Of a DNA stretch of 64,000 nucleotides, positions 8,796 through 19,287 are shown piece by piece; the stretch's first letter is position 1, and each line of letters begins with the position of its first letter. The notes beneath the pieces were generated by a model. It had not been told where the DNA came from, made no database searches, and saw nothing but the letters and a program-made list of their open reading frames with translations. The position numbers were made by a program, and so were the translations under genes. Source of the DNA: Kluyveromyces lactis (Eukaryota > Ascomycota > Saccharomycetes > Saccharomycetales > Saccharomycetaceae); assembly GCF_000002515.2 (NCBI RefSeq), contig NC_006042.1, forward strand, positions 868,001 through 932,000, given 5' to 3'.

Positions 8796-10695
8796 TGATA
8801 AATTTCGCGCTCAAAGCCATTGAATATAGGAGTTCATATCCCTGCATTAGAGCTCTGATCCAATGCGAAGATATAGCTCCGATCAAAAATCTTAGATTTG
8901 AAGCTAACGATGAGGACTGCATGACATTGCCGTGAGATTCTTCATAGTCTAACTGGTAACATTTTACGATTGAACCGAAGACCAAGTCTGTGGACATCAT
9001 GGTATATTTTCCGAAGGCGTTACTGTTAGAAGCTGATGTATCTTTGAACCATAATCGTTTCAAATTTCTTAGCGTGCAAATAATACTGAGAATTGGGAAG
9101 GAAAGAACCATTTCCGCTAGCGGCAAGGGTCTAGAGAGAGTTTTATCGGCTGCAAAGTAATCAATATTTTCAGGCCAAATTTCGTCCAACAAGGTTTCCA
9201 TAAAATTCGTGTAAAGATCCAAATCAGGTATTTTATCTCTAGTATGGAGACCATTTAGGATTGATCTACCGTAAAAGATAAATTTCCGTAATTTTCTCAT
9301 AAAGGCAGCTCCAAACTCTTGATTTGGCTCATCAGACAGAGGTTCGCTTTCTTTCCATAATGACTCTGTATCAAACATCTCTGCAGAAACCAAAAGTGGA
9401 CGACCAATATCAAAAGCAATGGTAATGTCATAGAAGAGAATCCAGTTCCATAAGTTTTTAAGTATTCTTTCATCACCCTGCAAAGCGTCAATTGAATCGT
9501 TCAATCCAACATCCAAAGCTGACATTACCATCAGTTCTACAACGGCAAGTAAGTGCGAATTATCACCACCACTTTGATGTCTTGAGGATTTCCAAATATA
9601 GTGTAGTAAAAGGAATTGAACTCGTTCAATATAGCAGATTTTTGCAGTATTCTGGCCAATTAACATAACGAAAAAACTGATAAAGCTATGGGGCATCTGA
9701 TCCTTCAAAATTGTATATAAGTGCAACACTATCGCAATAGGGTAGTAGTTTAATTTACTGTGAGGGATAAGCTCAATGATACGGTCATCAACTACTTTAA
9801 AACAATCGGTAAGATACTGCATGATTTTATCTTCTGAAAAGATATTATGAAGGTGAAATCCTTTGTAGCCGAAAGAATGCATTACCGCGGTACAAAGCTC
9901 AGAATACTTTGGAAGGTCTGATATAACCATACCGAGTGACCAAGGAGTTTCAATCCTTTGCAATTCATATAACATCGAAGTTCCTGTTCTTGCCTTAAGT
10001 TTCAACCTTTCCTTCTTATGTACCATGAGCACTTCTTGGAAATAATTAGTCACATTTTCACTACTCAGTCTAATGATTGTTCTAGTAGATGTACAACCAT
10101 AACGAATGATCCTATCGTGCTTTTTCATGACATATTTACACCGTACTAAAGGATTCGCTTCTTTCTTTATCAAGCCGTATATCGACAACCTCTTCAACGT
10201 CTCTGGCTCTAGATGCTTCTCTGTACCCTCTACCTTTAATTGTTGCTTCAAGCTTTCTATTTCATTTAGTAATTGCAAGTTTGGGCTCTTATTGTATACA
10301 TCATCATGTGAGATGTCAAAATTATACCCATCGGTGTAAACACACTCAGATAGACCTCTCATCTTGCACCCAGTACACATGGGACGCTTACGATCACACT
10401 TCAATTTACGTTTACGACAAAAAGTGCATGATTTAATAACTTTCCTTCTCTTTCTTACTTTGCCATTACTCGTGCTAGCGTTCTTATCGCTATAATGTTC
10501 CTCATCGTTGTTATGACTGCCGATCCCAGCGCTTTCTTCAGAATTTCCCGTTCCAATATCTTGTGCCGCTTCATTTTTGTTATAAAGAACGCTCATTTCG
10601 GTAGCAAAATCAGATATTGCATCGTCATTGGTTGATTTCTTACAAGCTGTCTGAGTCTCGTTAGAATTTTGGCCCTCCAAAGGTCCTTTACTCAT
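8719..10695 (-). CDS. Zn2Cys6 transcription factor, YRR1/YRM1/PDR8 family (3' frameshift)
   Basis: A Gal4-type zinc cluster lies near residues 90-118 counted from the ATG at 10695. Its spacing is CX2C-X6-C-X6-CX2C-X7-C, with core CTFCRKRKLKCDRKRPMC. It is followed by CVYTDGYN and a predicted coiled coil (LLNEIESLKQQLK). The linker and the motif NPLVRCKYVMKK followed by RYGCTSTRTI match the S. cerevisiae subgroup of Yrr1, Yrm1, Pdr8, YLL054C and YKL222C, regulators of multidrug-resistance genes. The middle region is the usual fungal regulatory domain. I prefer the ATG at 10695 (MSKGPLEG) over one 12 codons upstream. The frame ends about 115-150 residues early: the normal tail lies in another frame after a 4-bp duplication. 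Rejoined length would be near 785 residues, close to Yrm1 or Yrr1. The DNA-binding domain is intact, so a truncated factor without its C-terminal activation region is possible. Confidence 0.8.
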   Translation of the reverse strand: MSKGPLEGQNSNETQTACKKSTNDDAISDFATEMSVLYNKNEAAQDIGTGNSEESAGIGSHNNDEEHYSDKNASTSNGKVRKRRKVIKSCTFCRKRKLKCDRKRPMCTGCKMRGLSECVYTDGYNFDISHDDVYNKSPNLQLLNEIESLKQQLKVEGTEKHLEPETLKRLSIYGLIKKEANPLVRCKYVMKKHDRIIRYGCTSTRTIIRLSSENVTNYFQEVLMVHKKERLKLKARTGTSMLYELQRIETPWSLGMVISDLPKYSELCTAVMHSFGYKGFHLHNIFSEDKIMQYLTDCFKVVDDRIIELIPHSKLNYYPIAIVLHLYTILKDQMPHSFISFFVMLIGQNTAKICYIERVQFLLLHYIWKSSRHQSGGDNSHLLAVVELMVMSALDVGLNDSIDALQGDERILKNLWNWILFYDITIAFDIGRPLLVSAEMFDTESLWKESEPLSDEPNQEFGAAFMRKLRKFIFYGRSILNGLHTRDKIPDLDLYTNFMETLLDEIWPENIDYFAADKTLSRPLPLAEMVLSFPILSIICTLRNLKRLWFKDTSASNSNAFGKYTMMSTDLVFGSIVKCYQLDYEESHGNVMQSSSLASNLRFLIGAISSHWIRALMQGYELLYSMALSAKFINAERTTFCSESGTPSENSNFLHVIL

Positions 10696-11982
10696 AATGT
10701 AAACAACCAAAATGGAACAACAGACCAACAAATGCCCCCCAAGTATAAAAAGCTAATCAACAACTATTTCTTGACTGGGAGAAAAAAAAAGATCAATAGT
10801 ACTTGAATTGTTACAACAAATGCATTAGCAACAATACCAATCCACCTCTTAAACTGATATTGGTAACTTCTGAATTATCAGCCGGCTCTCTCTGCCATCA
10901 TATATAAAAATATGACTGAATTTGATTGAAAAAGGTCTTTTGTACTTACTTGAAAATATAAACTAACAGAAACAAAAATGACGAAATGCAACAAATCAAC
11001 AATTCTACTTGTAAGACTTGCATGAAACTCATGTAACGTATGAGGTCCAGAATAATATATATATAAATTTAAAGAGACCAAACACCGTTGTGTAGTACTG
11101 CAGTTTGCATCGTCCTTATTACTGCAAAGGAAAAAAAAAGGTCTGGTAAATGGCCGGCTGGCAGCAATATAAAATTACTTTTTCCGTATTTACTGGGATG
11201 AAATACCAGGCTTCTTGTCATGAAATATTTGCATTTAATATTAGTACTACTGGTAGTACTACTGGTAGTACTTTCTTCAGATAATAATTATTTAGGTGTA
11301 ATGAAAGATGCGCTGCAGATTCTAACACAAGTGCTGCCTCAATTTCCAATTCCTTGGTGTGCGGTTTTCTGTTTCGCGATTATGCCAGATATGGTAGAGA
11401 AGCGAATCTATGCTACAATCAGGGCGTAGGAAATCTGGAAAAAAAAGGTTCAGAGCCTTAGCAACAGGAACGTAGAAACGGCATATAACAGAGTGTGAGT
11501 GAATGTGCCTGTAGGTGTCCTCTCATGTGACTGACAGATAAACAGGAAGCCCTTTGTAGTGGGGGTTATTGGATCTGCGTAGGTGTACACTGTGCCAATG
11601 TTCTTTTCTTTGGCGATTTGAATAGCGATAATTCCGGAATAGTTACACTATATATGGTATCAATACTGTATGAGTCAATACATTTGTCGCCTTATTCTGT
11701 ATACCAGAGATTACTAATGTATATGAATAGTCGAAGATCAATGTGCAGCAGCACATTGATCTTCTTGTCTCTCCCTTTCTGTATTCAAGGCAAGGGAAAA
11801 GTCTTATGCGGCTGGGTTTAGTGGGTTTTGGACTTGTGGACCAAAAATAAGTAAACTGTAGTATAGAAGGATTAGGTAATTTGTGTACGTAGTGATATAT
11901 TTGATAAAAGCCATCATGTGAGAAAGGGTGGGGTCAATTGTTCTATCGGTTTTCAGTGATGTGTTAAGATGATAATGTCTAT
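10696..11982. other. Intergenic region, zinc-cluster gene to YBR220C homologue
   Basis: No gene is recognised in this 1.29 kb. A hydrophobic 69-codon frame at 11220-11429 arises partly from a short tandem repeat and is not supported. The downstream half contains the 3' region of the YBR220C homologue. Confidence 0.5.
11243..11273 (+). repeat. Short tandem repeat, about 12-bp unit
   Basis: The unit GTACTACTGGTA occurs about two and a half times in tandem upstream of the zinc-cluster regulator. No function is apparent. Confidence 0.6.
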
Positions 11983-13536
11983 TTAATTGGACACTTTCCA
12001 TTGGTCTAATGGCACTTTGCATAGTTTTATAGCAGTAGGTTTTAGGTAAGTAGTGAATATGAGCAGGCCTGATACAATGCAGAATAAATTGGTGATATAA
12101 TAGCCATCTCTTATTGTATTCAGCTGGCCACCAATGCTGACGCATTGCTCTTTAGTTAGAGATTGGCCTTGAATGAGGGGCACGCCTGTGCAGTCGTACT
12201 TGGAGAAGAAGTCAATCATGCTCATAATCAGCAGTCTGGGCCATGTACCACCAAGGTTGCTCAACGTGTTTAGGAGAGTCATATACGTTCCTCCGATGAC
12301 TGGATCTGCTACTTGGGTATGGAAAGCAGACATGCTGACGAATTGGAAGGTGCTCATGAAGGATCCCAATAGATGTTGGCACAAGACTAGTAGGAAAAAT
12401 GACATGCTGATCTCGGATTCATCTTCTGGGAAAAGATAAACAACAACGTTTCCGAGAATAGCGGCAGATAAACGGCCAATGAACCCGATGATCCATGGGG
12501 TCAACGTTCTTGCATCTCCAGCAACGGCCCTGATAATTTTATTATTAAAGGAGTAACCAGCTCTTGATAACCTGGCCACGTAGAAGCCGAATAAGAGCTC
12601 GAAGGGGAAATTGATCAAAACTGTAATGGCTAAATCTTCCCGTTTCAAACCTTTCTCGAGCAATTTTAAGTTAGTAGCTGCATCGTTACACTGGAATGCA
12701 AACTTGGATATTAGATGAACAATGGCTAGTGTTTGAACGCTGGGTAATTTCATCACCTTAATGAATAATCTGTAAATGTTAATCAAATCATGGCTTTCGT
12801 TGTCTTCTTCTTCATCAGGTTGGTATTCTATCATTTTTTCGTCGTCATCTTTCTTGATATGGGAATGTGTCTCCACATGTACCTTTTCTGATGTAAATAA
12901 GCTCACATAAAACGTTACAGCAAGATATAACAGTCCGGTAAACGTTAAATATGATGATAACTGGAATAATCTATCGCGATGGAAGTACTTCTGCATAAAT
13001 TCATCACTGCTTAAACTTAGGAAAATGGTAAAACTCATAAAATATCCGATGTTCAATCCGATCGTTTGAGCAGTCGATGCATAACTCAAGCTTTCCTTAC
13101 TTAATATGTTAAGGGCCCATCCATCAACAGCAATGTCTTGGGTGGAACACAAAATGACCAGAAACAAGAACACCGAGGTAAGAGCCTTCATGTCAACTTT
13201 TGAGACATCTTTTGGTAATATCTTGTCTTTTGAAATGCAATATCCAAGCGTCAATAACGTTATTCCTGTAACGAATTGAACGGGAATGATCCACGATCTC
13301 CGACGACCTACCTTCTGGGAGTACCATGAATCAACTATCGGTGACCATAGGATTTTGAATGAGTATGGATATGTAGCCATTGAAAACAACCCAATGGTTA
13401 CGAAGGAGGTTTGTCTTTGGGAGGATTTCAATATGAATGGGATCGTTCCAAAGGTTAACCCCACAGGTATGCCTTGCAAAAGATATAATACCACTAGGAG
13501 ATAGAATTGCTTCCTATCATGCGGAGGTAAAGCCAT
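11983..13536 (-). CDS. Acetyl-CoA transporter-family membrane protein (YBR220C homologue)
   Basis: This 517-residue MFS-type protein is related to the human ER acetyl-CoA transporter SLC33A1 (AT-1). Visible family features are YLLQGIPVGLTFGTIPF in the first helix, YSFKILWSPIVDSWY, the basic loop GRRRSWIIP, and CSTQDIAVDGWALN near residue 137. A long acidic cytosolic loop (about residues 215-245) separates the two halves, and the protein ends in a basic tail. In other eukaryotes the family moves acetyl-CoA into the ER or Golgi lumen; the yeast member (YBR220C, about 560 residues) is little characterised. It lies downstream of PDB1 in the same orientation, as in S. cerevisiae (YBR220C-YBR221C), which supports orthology. 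A TGACTCA Gcn4-type site lies about 44 bp upstream of its start. Confidence 0.9.
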   Translation of the reverse strand: MALPPHDRKQFYLLVVLYLLQGIPVGLTFGTIPFILKSSQRQTSFVTIGLFSMATYPYSFKILWSPIVDSWYSQKVGRRRSWIIPVQFVTGITLLTLGYCISKDKILPKDVSKVDMKALTSVFLFLVILCSTQDIAVDGWALNILSKESLSYASTAQTIGLNIGYFMSFTIFLSLSSDEFMQKYFHRDRLFQLSSYLTFTGLLYLAVTFYVSLFTSEKVHVETHSHIKKDDDEKMIEYQPDEEEDNESHDLINIYRLFIKVMKLPSVQTLAIVHLISKFAFQCNDAATNLKLLEKGLKREDLAITVLINFPFELLFGFYVARLSRAGYSFNNKIIRAVAGDARTLTPWIIGFIGRLSAAILGNVVVYLFPEDESEISMSFFLLVLCQHLLGSFMSTFQFVSMSAFHTQVADPVIGGTYMTLLNTLSNLGGTWPRLLIMSMIDFFSKYDCTGVPLIQGQSLTKEQCVSIGGQLNTIRDGYYITNLFCIVSGLLIFTTYLKPTAIKLCKVPLDQWKVSN

Positions 13537-14777
13537 TTTTAAAATCTGCGACCACTGAGGACTCTCAATTCCTGATTATTGACTCACCCTACTGATTCTA
13601 AATACAATAACCGTTGCTCGAAGCTTACAGCCCACAGCCCAGTTTTACACCTGTCTGCCTGAATCGGCTCTTATATACATCTAATTTTCAATTTTGCCAG
13701 ATTGAAAAAAAAATCGAAGGCTGTGTATTTCTGACTGAGAATACACCCTCGACGTTATAAGTCAGTTTAGATACAAGCATTTCATTCATTACGGATCCAA
13801 AAATTACACATCTACGGTACTTACATATCAGATACATATCTAAACGCATTTTCTGGCAACCAATCCGAATATTTGAAGAAAAATAATCTCCTTTGTTTCT
13901 TAACATTTCAACTGAAACCTTCTAGCGTAACTGATAGGTCTCTCTCCTTACCTATTCAATTCATTCCAGTAGTACGTCAAGTACGCATTGGATGGCCTAA
14001 AAGTGCCTGATTGTGTGTACATGCGTAAGTGTTTGGCTAATAGTTCTTAGCGAAAAAAAATACTTCCCCATAAACGACGAATATTCTGCCATTTCAGGCA
14101 AATAGCTGCCCTTATATTTGTTAACAACTTGGTAAGCTTAATTTCCAATTTAAGTGTTATGAACCTCTCTCCTGGTCCAGTCTTAAACCCTCTAATGTAT
14201 CCTACATCGCTAAAGCCATTTCAGCTTAGAAAGTGTAAAAGACAATACCTTGATGGAAATAACGACAAGTTGTACAGAAAGTAGCGCACAGCGTCTTGTT
14301 TTAACGGCAGAATATATATATACAGTTTAATCTCATAACAACCGCAGTTGTCCCCAAATACCTTATTGTTCCCATCTCTAGTGATGAAAACTTTTCTTCA
14401 TCATTACTGATGGGCAACATACATGAAAAAAAATTGTAAAATCTCTAATTCATCAACTTACCTTTACCAGCGAATAATTCAACGACAGGCAACTCTATCT
14501 CATTCTATTTCCTAATCCAAAATCGTGTATTAACTGAACTTGGTATTCATATCTTAATAATATAATATGTTTTAATTTTTCTATTTTTCTTTGAAGTTTG
14601 TAAATCAATTCATAACTTAGTTTATTGCAACAAAGGAGTACAATCATAAGAAAAACCGAATGCGAATGAACCATCATGCACTATTCCTTATCCAATGAAT
14701 ATTCTCTTTTGTTTTGATAAAAAACGGAGGCCAACAGAGGTGCATAACTGTCAGTAAAGAAAGAGTGCACGGTGCAA
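13537..14777. other. Intergenic region, YBR220C homologue to PDB1
   Basis: This 1.24 kb holds the promoter of the YBR220C homologue and the PDB1 3' region. Small open frames here (60-72 codons) have no coding character. A TGACTCA site at 13580-13586 is the only recognised motif. Confidence 0.5.
13580..13586 (+). promoter_or_regulatory. Gcn4-type site TGACTCA
   Basis: This is an exact match to the palindromic Gcn4 core. It lies 44 bp upstream of the YBR220C-homologue start codon, which is very close for an activator site, so function is uncertain. Confidence 0.3.
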
Positions 14778-15842
14778 TCATTCAATAGACAAAACACTTT
14801 TAGCAGCTCTGACAATGGTGTCAGGGTCTGGGAAAGCAAAATCTTCTAATTCCTTAGCATAAGGAGTTGGGACTTCAGCACCAGTAACTCTTTGAATTGG
14901 AGCATCCAAATAATCGAAGGCTTCAGATTCCATAATTTGAGCGATAATTTCAGCACCAACACCGAAAGCTGGGAAAGTAGATTCAACAGTAATCAAGTGG
15001 TTGGTCTTCTTGACAGTGTTGATGATAGCTTCAACATCCAAAGGTCTAATGGCTCTCAAATTGATAACTTCAGCAGAAACACCGTATTGCTTAGACAAAA
15101 TTTCAGCAGCTTCCAAAGAGAATTGAACATTTCTGGTGTAACTGATGATAGAGATATCAGAACCTTCTCTTTCAACCTTTGCTTTGTATGGCAAAGTGAA
15201 ATCAGTAGACAGAGATTCTTCAGAGACTTCGAAAGATTGACCGTATAACAATTCGTTTTCCAAGAAAACAACTGGGTTTGGATCACGAATGGCAGCCTTC
15301 AACAAACCTCTAGCATCTTCAGCAGAGTATGGAACCAAAACCTTCATACCTGGAACAGAACCGTACCAAGCAGAATAATCTTGGGAATGTTGAGCAGCAA
15401 CACCGACAGCAGAACCGTTTGGACCTCTGAAAACGATTTGACATTTCTGAGTACCACCGGACATATAGTAAGTCTTAGCAGCGGAGTTAATGACTTGATC
15501 CATAGCTTGCATGGAGAAGTTGAAAGACATGAATTCAACAATTGGCTTTAAACCCTTCAAAGCGGCACCAACAGCCAAACCAGTGAAACCCATTTCGGTA
15601 ATTGGAGTGTCAACAACTCTTCTTTCACCGAAACGGTCCAATAAACCCTTGGTAACCTTGTAAGCACCATTATATTGAGCAACTTCTTCACCAATGATGA
15701 AAACATCATCATCACGGTCCATTTCTTCGGCCATGGCAGAATTCAAAGCTTCTCTGACGGTCATGGTCTTGGTAGAAGCAAATCTCATGGATTGAACCAC
15801 AGAAGGAACAGCCCTCTTAAAAGTGTTAGAAAGCATCATCAT
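14778..15842 (-). CDS. PDB1: Pyruvate dehydrogenase E1 beta subunit
   Basis: The 354-residue protein matches the E1-beta subunit of the mitochondrial pyruvate dehydrogenase complex over its full length (S. cerevisiae Pdb1 has 366). A basic presequence of about 25 residues ([19 protein letters not shown]) precedes [19 protein letters not shown]. Conserved segments include [17 protein letters not shown], the thiamine-diphosphate-contacting [37 protein letters not shown], and the C-terminal transketolase domain ([23 protein letters not shown]). With E1-alpha (Pda1) it decarboxylates pyruvate and passes the acetyl group to E2. The protein could begin at any of three consecutive Met codons. Strong codon bias suggests high expression. 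Confidence 0.97.
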   Translation of the reverse strand: MMMLSNTFKRAVPSVVQSMRFASTKTMTVREALNSAMAEEMDRDDDVFIIGEEVAQYNGAYKVTKGLLDRFGERRVVDTPITEMGFTGLAVGAALKGLKPIVEFMSFNFSMQAMDQVINSAAKTYYMSGGTQKCQIVFRGPNGSAVGVAAQHSQDYSAWYGSVPGMKVLVPYSAEDARGLLKAAIRDPNPVVFLENELLYGQSFEVSEESLSTDFTLPYKAKVEREGSDISIISYTRNVQFSLEAAEILSKQYGVSAEVINLRAIRPLDVEAIINTVKKTNHLITVESTFPAFGVGAEIIAQIMESEAFDYLDAPIQRVTGAEVPTPYAKELEDFAFPDPDTIVRAAKSVLSIE

Positions 15843-16901
15843 GTTGTATTAGTATTTAATAATTTTGCCAGTTGAAAGTTTTTATCAATCGGGTACTAAC
15901 GTTTCGTTTCACTACGTGTAATTCTTCTTAACCTTTAAAATTGTCTTCGCTTGTAAAACGTTTACTGAACCAAAGGAGAATGAATATTATACTAGAGTTT
16001 GATATCTTTTCGTTTTTCTTTTTCTTTTAAAGGTAGAAGAAATAATGTTTTGATAATTCGAAAACAAAAACGAAGCAATAAACAAACAGACAGAAGTTGT
16101 TGAGATGCGTTTGTTATAAGACAGACAAATTAGATAGTCAATTGTCAATTCTATAACTAAAAAGGATCCTTTTCAACTGAATTCTTTTTTATAATTTCTT
16201 GAATTTGATATTATTTTTTCACTGAAAAAAAATAAAAACTCGTTCTTTGACCTATTCAACAAATAGACGTTAGCCTCAGGGAACCGCTAATTGAGTGGGA
16301 TTGGATGAGAATCTGTAGTAAGATTTATAAAACCTTTAAGAAATTATAAAGTAAGATTAAACAAGTATTGAATTACAGATCCATAAAGTATAAAAAATGA
16401 AACACAAAACAGAAGATAATACAATGAATAAAGGAATAACGACTCTAAAGAACTAACAACTTCCCTGGTGCTGAAATGACCCTCTTATATTTCTTTATAT
16501 ATTGGTGAAATCAAAATCCTTTAAAGGAATATATATGCGCTGCATAAGCTTTTTTTTATTCGTTTCGACTGTACGGGTCGAGCGATTCGCGGGTTGCTAT
16601 ACCGTTGTATTTATCTCATAGATATGCTAGCGCATAGTAAGTGCGCCATCACAAATCTGCTGAAAAAACCTGTTTTGGCGACGGGAGAATACGACATAGC
16701 AGATGAGATTGATGGAGGCGATGAGGTGTATAGGTGTTCAAACGACGGAAAAGGGTGGGGGCACGTGATGCGTGGGAATGATGCGGACATTGTCAATTTT
16801 TCTGTTATTCCGGTGTGATACCTAAATAATCCGGGTAACGTAAAGCGCTGACAGATGTCAGCGCCTTAGAATGTTGTTAGATGGTATTATTGTGTATATC
16901 A
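15843..16901. other. Intergenic region PDB1 - TDP1
   Basis: The PDB1 promoter and TDP1 3' end share this 1.06 kb. It includes a CACGTG E-box (16762-16767), a Reb1-type CGGGTAA (16832-16838), and long A/T-rich tracts from 15950 to 16250. No coding sequence is supported. Confidence 0.5.
16832..16838 (+). promoter_or_regulatory. Reb1-type site CGGGTAA
   Basis: This is an exact match to the Reb1 core, 64 bp downstream of the TDP1 stop codon and about 990 bp upstream of PDB1. Reb1 sites can act as nucleosome barriers or as roadblock terminators; the position just past TDP1 fits a terminator or insulator role. Confidence 0.4.
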
Positions 16902-18410
16902 TCATTGAACGACAGAGGTATAAGGTTCGTCAGTTGCTGAGTAACGCTGAAATTTCAATGGATACGGCGTCACCACTTTTACTGTGGGCAGAACAGTTAT
17001 GTCTTCGGGTACCCTTGACCCAATTGTTCTTCCTGGCGGTTGTTGGGCACTTGCTAGTGTTAACCGTACTTTGTTTCTCCCCATGGTTGTCGTGTATAGA
17101 ATACCGCATTCGTAATTGGTAGGTTTTTTTAGTGGGCTGGGACCCCATGCAGCTTGGGAAAGGTTATGACTGGTGAGTAGTATCCAATCTGGTCGCTTGA
17201 GTGTATTTTCATCTGTGAATTGTATATAATATTTGGTATGGCTTGGAACCATATGCCTATTCTTATCGGACTGTGTCGCGTTTGTTGGCAGAGGGACATG
17301 TTTTCTTAAACAAGGCACTACTTTCCTCTCAGTTTGTTCTGATCTTTTGTAAAAAAACCAATTTGCACTTAGCCCCTGTGTCATACACTCTTTGATCTCG
17401 GTTTTAGTAGGCCATACCAATGTCGAGTGCGCTAGGAACGGTGTCGTATATTCCTTGGATTTCAATTTTTTATCGTACCCATCCTTTTCGAACCAATCGG
17501 TGTATAAGTACGGTATCATAACGTCCTGTAGGAGATCGAATTTTTTTCTGAATGGGTTCCCCATAGAACTTACCTGTATGAAAAGATTTACAAATGAAAG
17601 ATCATCATCTTCTTCATCGCCATGCAATTTCATACCAGATGCTCTCAAACACGACTTCAATTGTGTCAAACCACCGTTATATGGGGTTGAGTACACAAAT
17701 TGACAATTTTGTTCGTCCAAGACATGCCATTTGTACCGCTTTAAAGATGCAATCAAACCATATAATGACGTATACGATGAGTACGAATTAAGGTACTCCA
17801 ATAATTCGTCCTCAAACCGGGATTTCTTTTTCGGTACTGTTTCTGACTTCTCGTATAACAGGGGTGAGGTCCATACTGTCTGCTGAACCAAGTTCATCTC
17901 TTCACGAGATAGATTAAATGACGGTACATGCATTCTCATCGTCCCATTTTGATGAAACGAGAAAATAATCTTGGAATGATGACAACCCCAAGGCGAGGGA
18001 ATATCAACTCGATGCACTTTCAGGTTTGCATAATGCGATATCGGTTGTTCCGAATTGATTGTGTTCAATTGACCCACTATATGAACTTTAACGTGATCTT
18101 TGATCGGGGACATGATAAGATTGATTTGAAATCCAAAGGAAAATAACCAGACTTCATTCAATGATGGGTCCGAAAGTACATCATTCAACTCGAACATATC
18201 TGGTTGTCTTGAATCACCATCGAAAATGACACTTTTTACCACTTTAAAAGGGCTATAAACTGGTGCGGTAGCAGCAACTGGCGCTGCAGTTGACACATTC
18301 CGCCCTGAACCTATCGTTGTTGGAACAACCGGCTTACTATCGGATTTTGTCCCCAAGGTAGCCCAATGAGATCGTACTGTATCTCTCACACCCATGTCAC
18401 AAGCACTCAC
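16902..18410 (-). CDS. TDP1: Tyrosyl-DNA phosphodiesterase 1
   Basis: The 502-residue protein is a phospholipase D-superfamily enzyme with two HxK catalytic motifs. The first is H145-S-K147 within WGCHHSKIIFSF, and the second is H391-T-K393 within SHTKYYIQF. The conserved tail WILLTSHNLSQAAWG follows the second motif. Tdp1 hydrolyses 3'-phosphotyrosyl bonds left by trapped topoisomerase I (and some topoisomerase II adducts) in the nucleus. S. cerevisiae Tdp1 has 544 residues, so this one is slightly shorter, mainly at the N-terminus. Its place between PDB1 and MCX1 matches the YBR221C-YBR223C-YBR227C order of S. cerevisiae. The start is the first ATG of a frame that begins with a low-complexity leader. 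Confidence 0.93.
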   Translation of the reverse strand: MSACDMGVRDTVRSHWATLGTKSDSKPVVPTTIGSGRNVSTAAPVAATAPVYSPFKVVKSVIFDGDSRQPDMFELNDVLSDPSLNEVWLFSFGFQINLIMSPIKDHVKVHIVGQLNTINSEQPISHYANLKVHRVDIPSPWGCHHSKIIFSFHQNGTMRMHVPSFNLSREEMNLVQQTVWTSPLLYEKSETVPKKKSRFEDELLEYLNSYSSYTSLYGLIASLKRYKWHVLDEQNCQFVYSTPYNGGLTQLKSCLRASGMKLHGDEEDDDLSFVNLFIQVSSMGNPFRKKFDLLQDVMIPYLYTDWFEKDGYDKKLKSKEYTTPFLAHSTLVWPTKTEIKECMTQGLSANWFFYKRSEQTERKVVPCLRKHVPLPTNATQSDKNRHMVPSHTKYYIQFTDENTLKRPDWILLTSHNLSQAAWGPSPLKKPTNYECGILYTTTMGRNKVRLTLASAQQPPGRTIGSRVPEDITVLPTVKVVTPYPLKFQRYSATDEPYTSVVQ

Positions 18411-19287
18411 TCAATAACTTCTACGGCATATAATCCAATACCAATATGTTAATTCTGCCTTGAACTTCGCAATTCATCTTCCCTGCAACTCTTTAGCTTC
18501 TAAGTTGAACTATTAAGGCCATGTACTGGATCGAGTAGATCCACGATAACAAAATCAACACAACACGTGATATGTATATTTCACGTGACTTAGTGTAAAC
18601 CCCATTACACTTTTTTTCCCGAGGGAATGCACTTTTGTCCCACAATCGGGGCGGTTCACCGAAATTATAACACCGACAACACACACAATTGCGCATGTCC
18701 TGCAAAAATTTCGCAGGATAAAACAGGATGCACTATTTTCACACTAGCATATCTGTCGTTTTGTCATAATTGTCATTTTCGTCGGTTCAACAAGTTGCAT
18801 GTGCACTTATTTTTACATCATGATTCACATGATTTGTACAATCGAGTCGCACACAATTACGGTATGAAAGGTATTAGGTTACTGAAGAGAGTTTCAGAAT
18901 GACAGTTGTGTGCGAGAGTTCTCATATTTGATTTTTTCACAAGGTAAACGACTGGTAGCAGCACATCGTTCTTTCTATCTCGAAGATGATCGGTATTTTT
19001 CACTGAATATAGTGAGAATCGGTCATGCGTATATATATATATATAGAGTTCGTTCAGTATAGGTATAACTTTCACATTACCTCAAGTTTTTATTCATTTG
19101 GTACCTTGGTATGAGTAAGTGCTGATACTTAACTAAGCAAACTTGTTTGGAGTCTAGCAGCTACTGTTGATATTAGACTGACTATCATCCATTATCTCAG
19201 CTGGATTCATAAATTCATTTATTACTCTTAATTATTATTTGTGATATACTCTGTCTAAAGAAGAATCATAGGTACCACCAATAGAAG
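18411..19287. other. Divergent promoter region TDP1 / MET13
   Basis: This 877-bp region contains two CACGTG E-boxes (18564-18569 and 18582-18587) near TDP1 and an AT-dinucleotide run near 19030. E-boxes of this type bind Cbf1, which controls sulfur-amino-acid genes, so they may serve MET13 although they lie about 700 bp from its start. Confidence 0.5.
18564..18587. promoter_or_regulatory. Paired E-boxes (Cbf1-type), 18-bp offset
   Basis: Two exact CACGTG cores (18564-18569 and 18582-18587) are separated by a 12-bp AT-rich spacer; the second core is within TCACGTGA. The pair lies between divergent TDP1 and MET13. Cbf1 with Met4 activates methionine-pathway genes through such sites in S. cerevisiae. 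Confidence 0.5.

Noticed and set aside
11220-11429. 69-codon hydrophobic frame
   Set aside because: Its Leu/Val run is produced by a short tandem repeat, and there is no further support.
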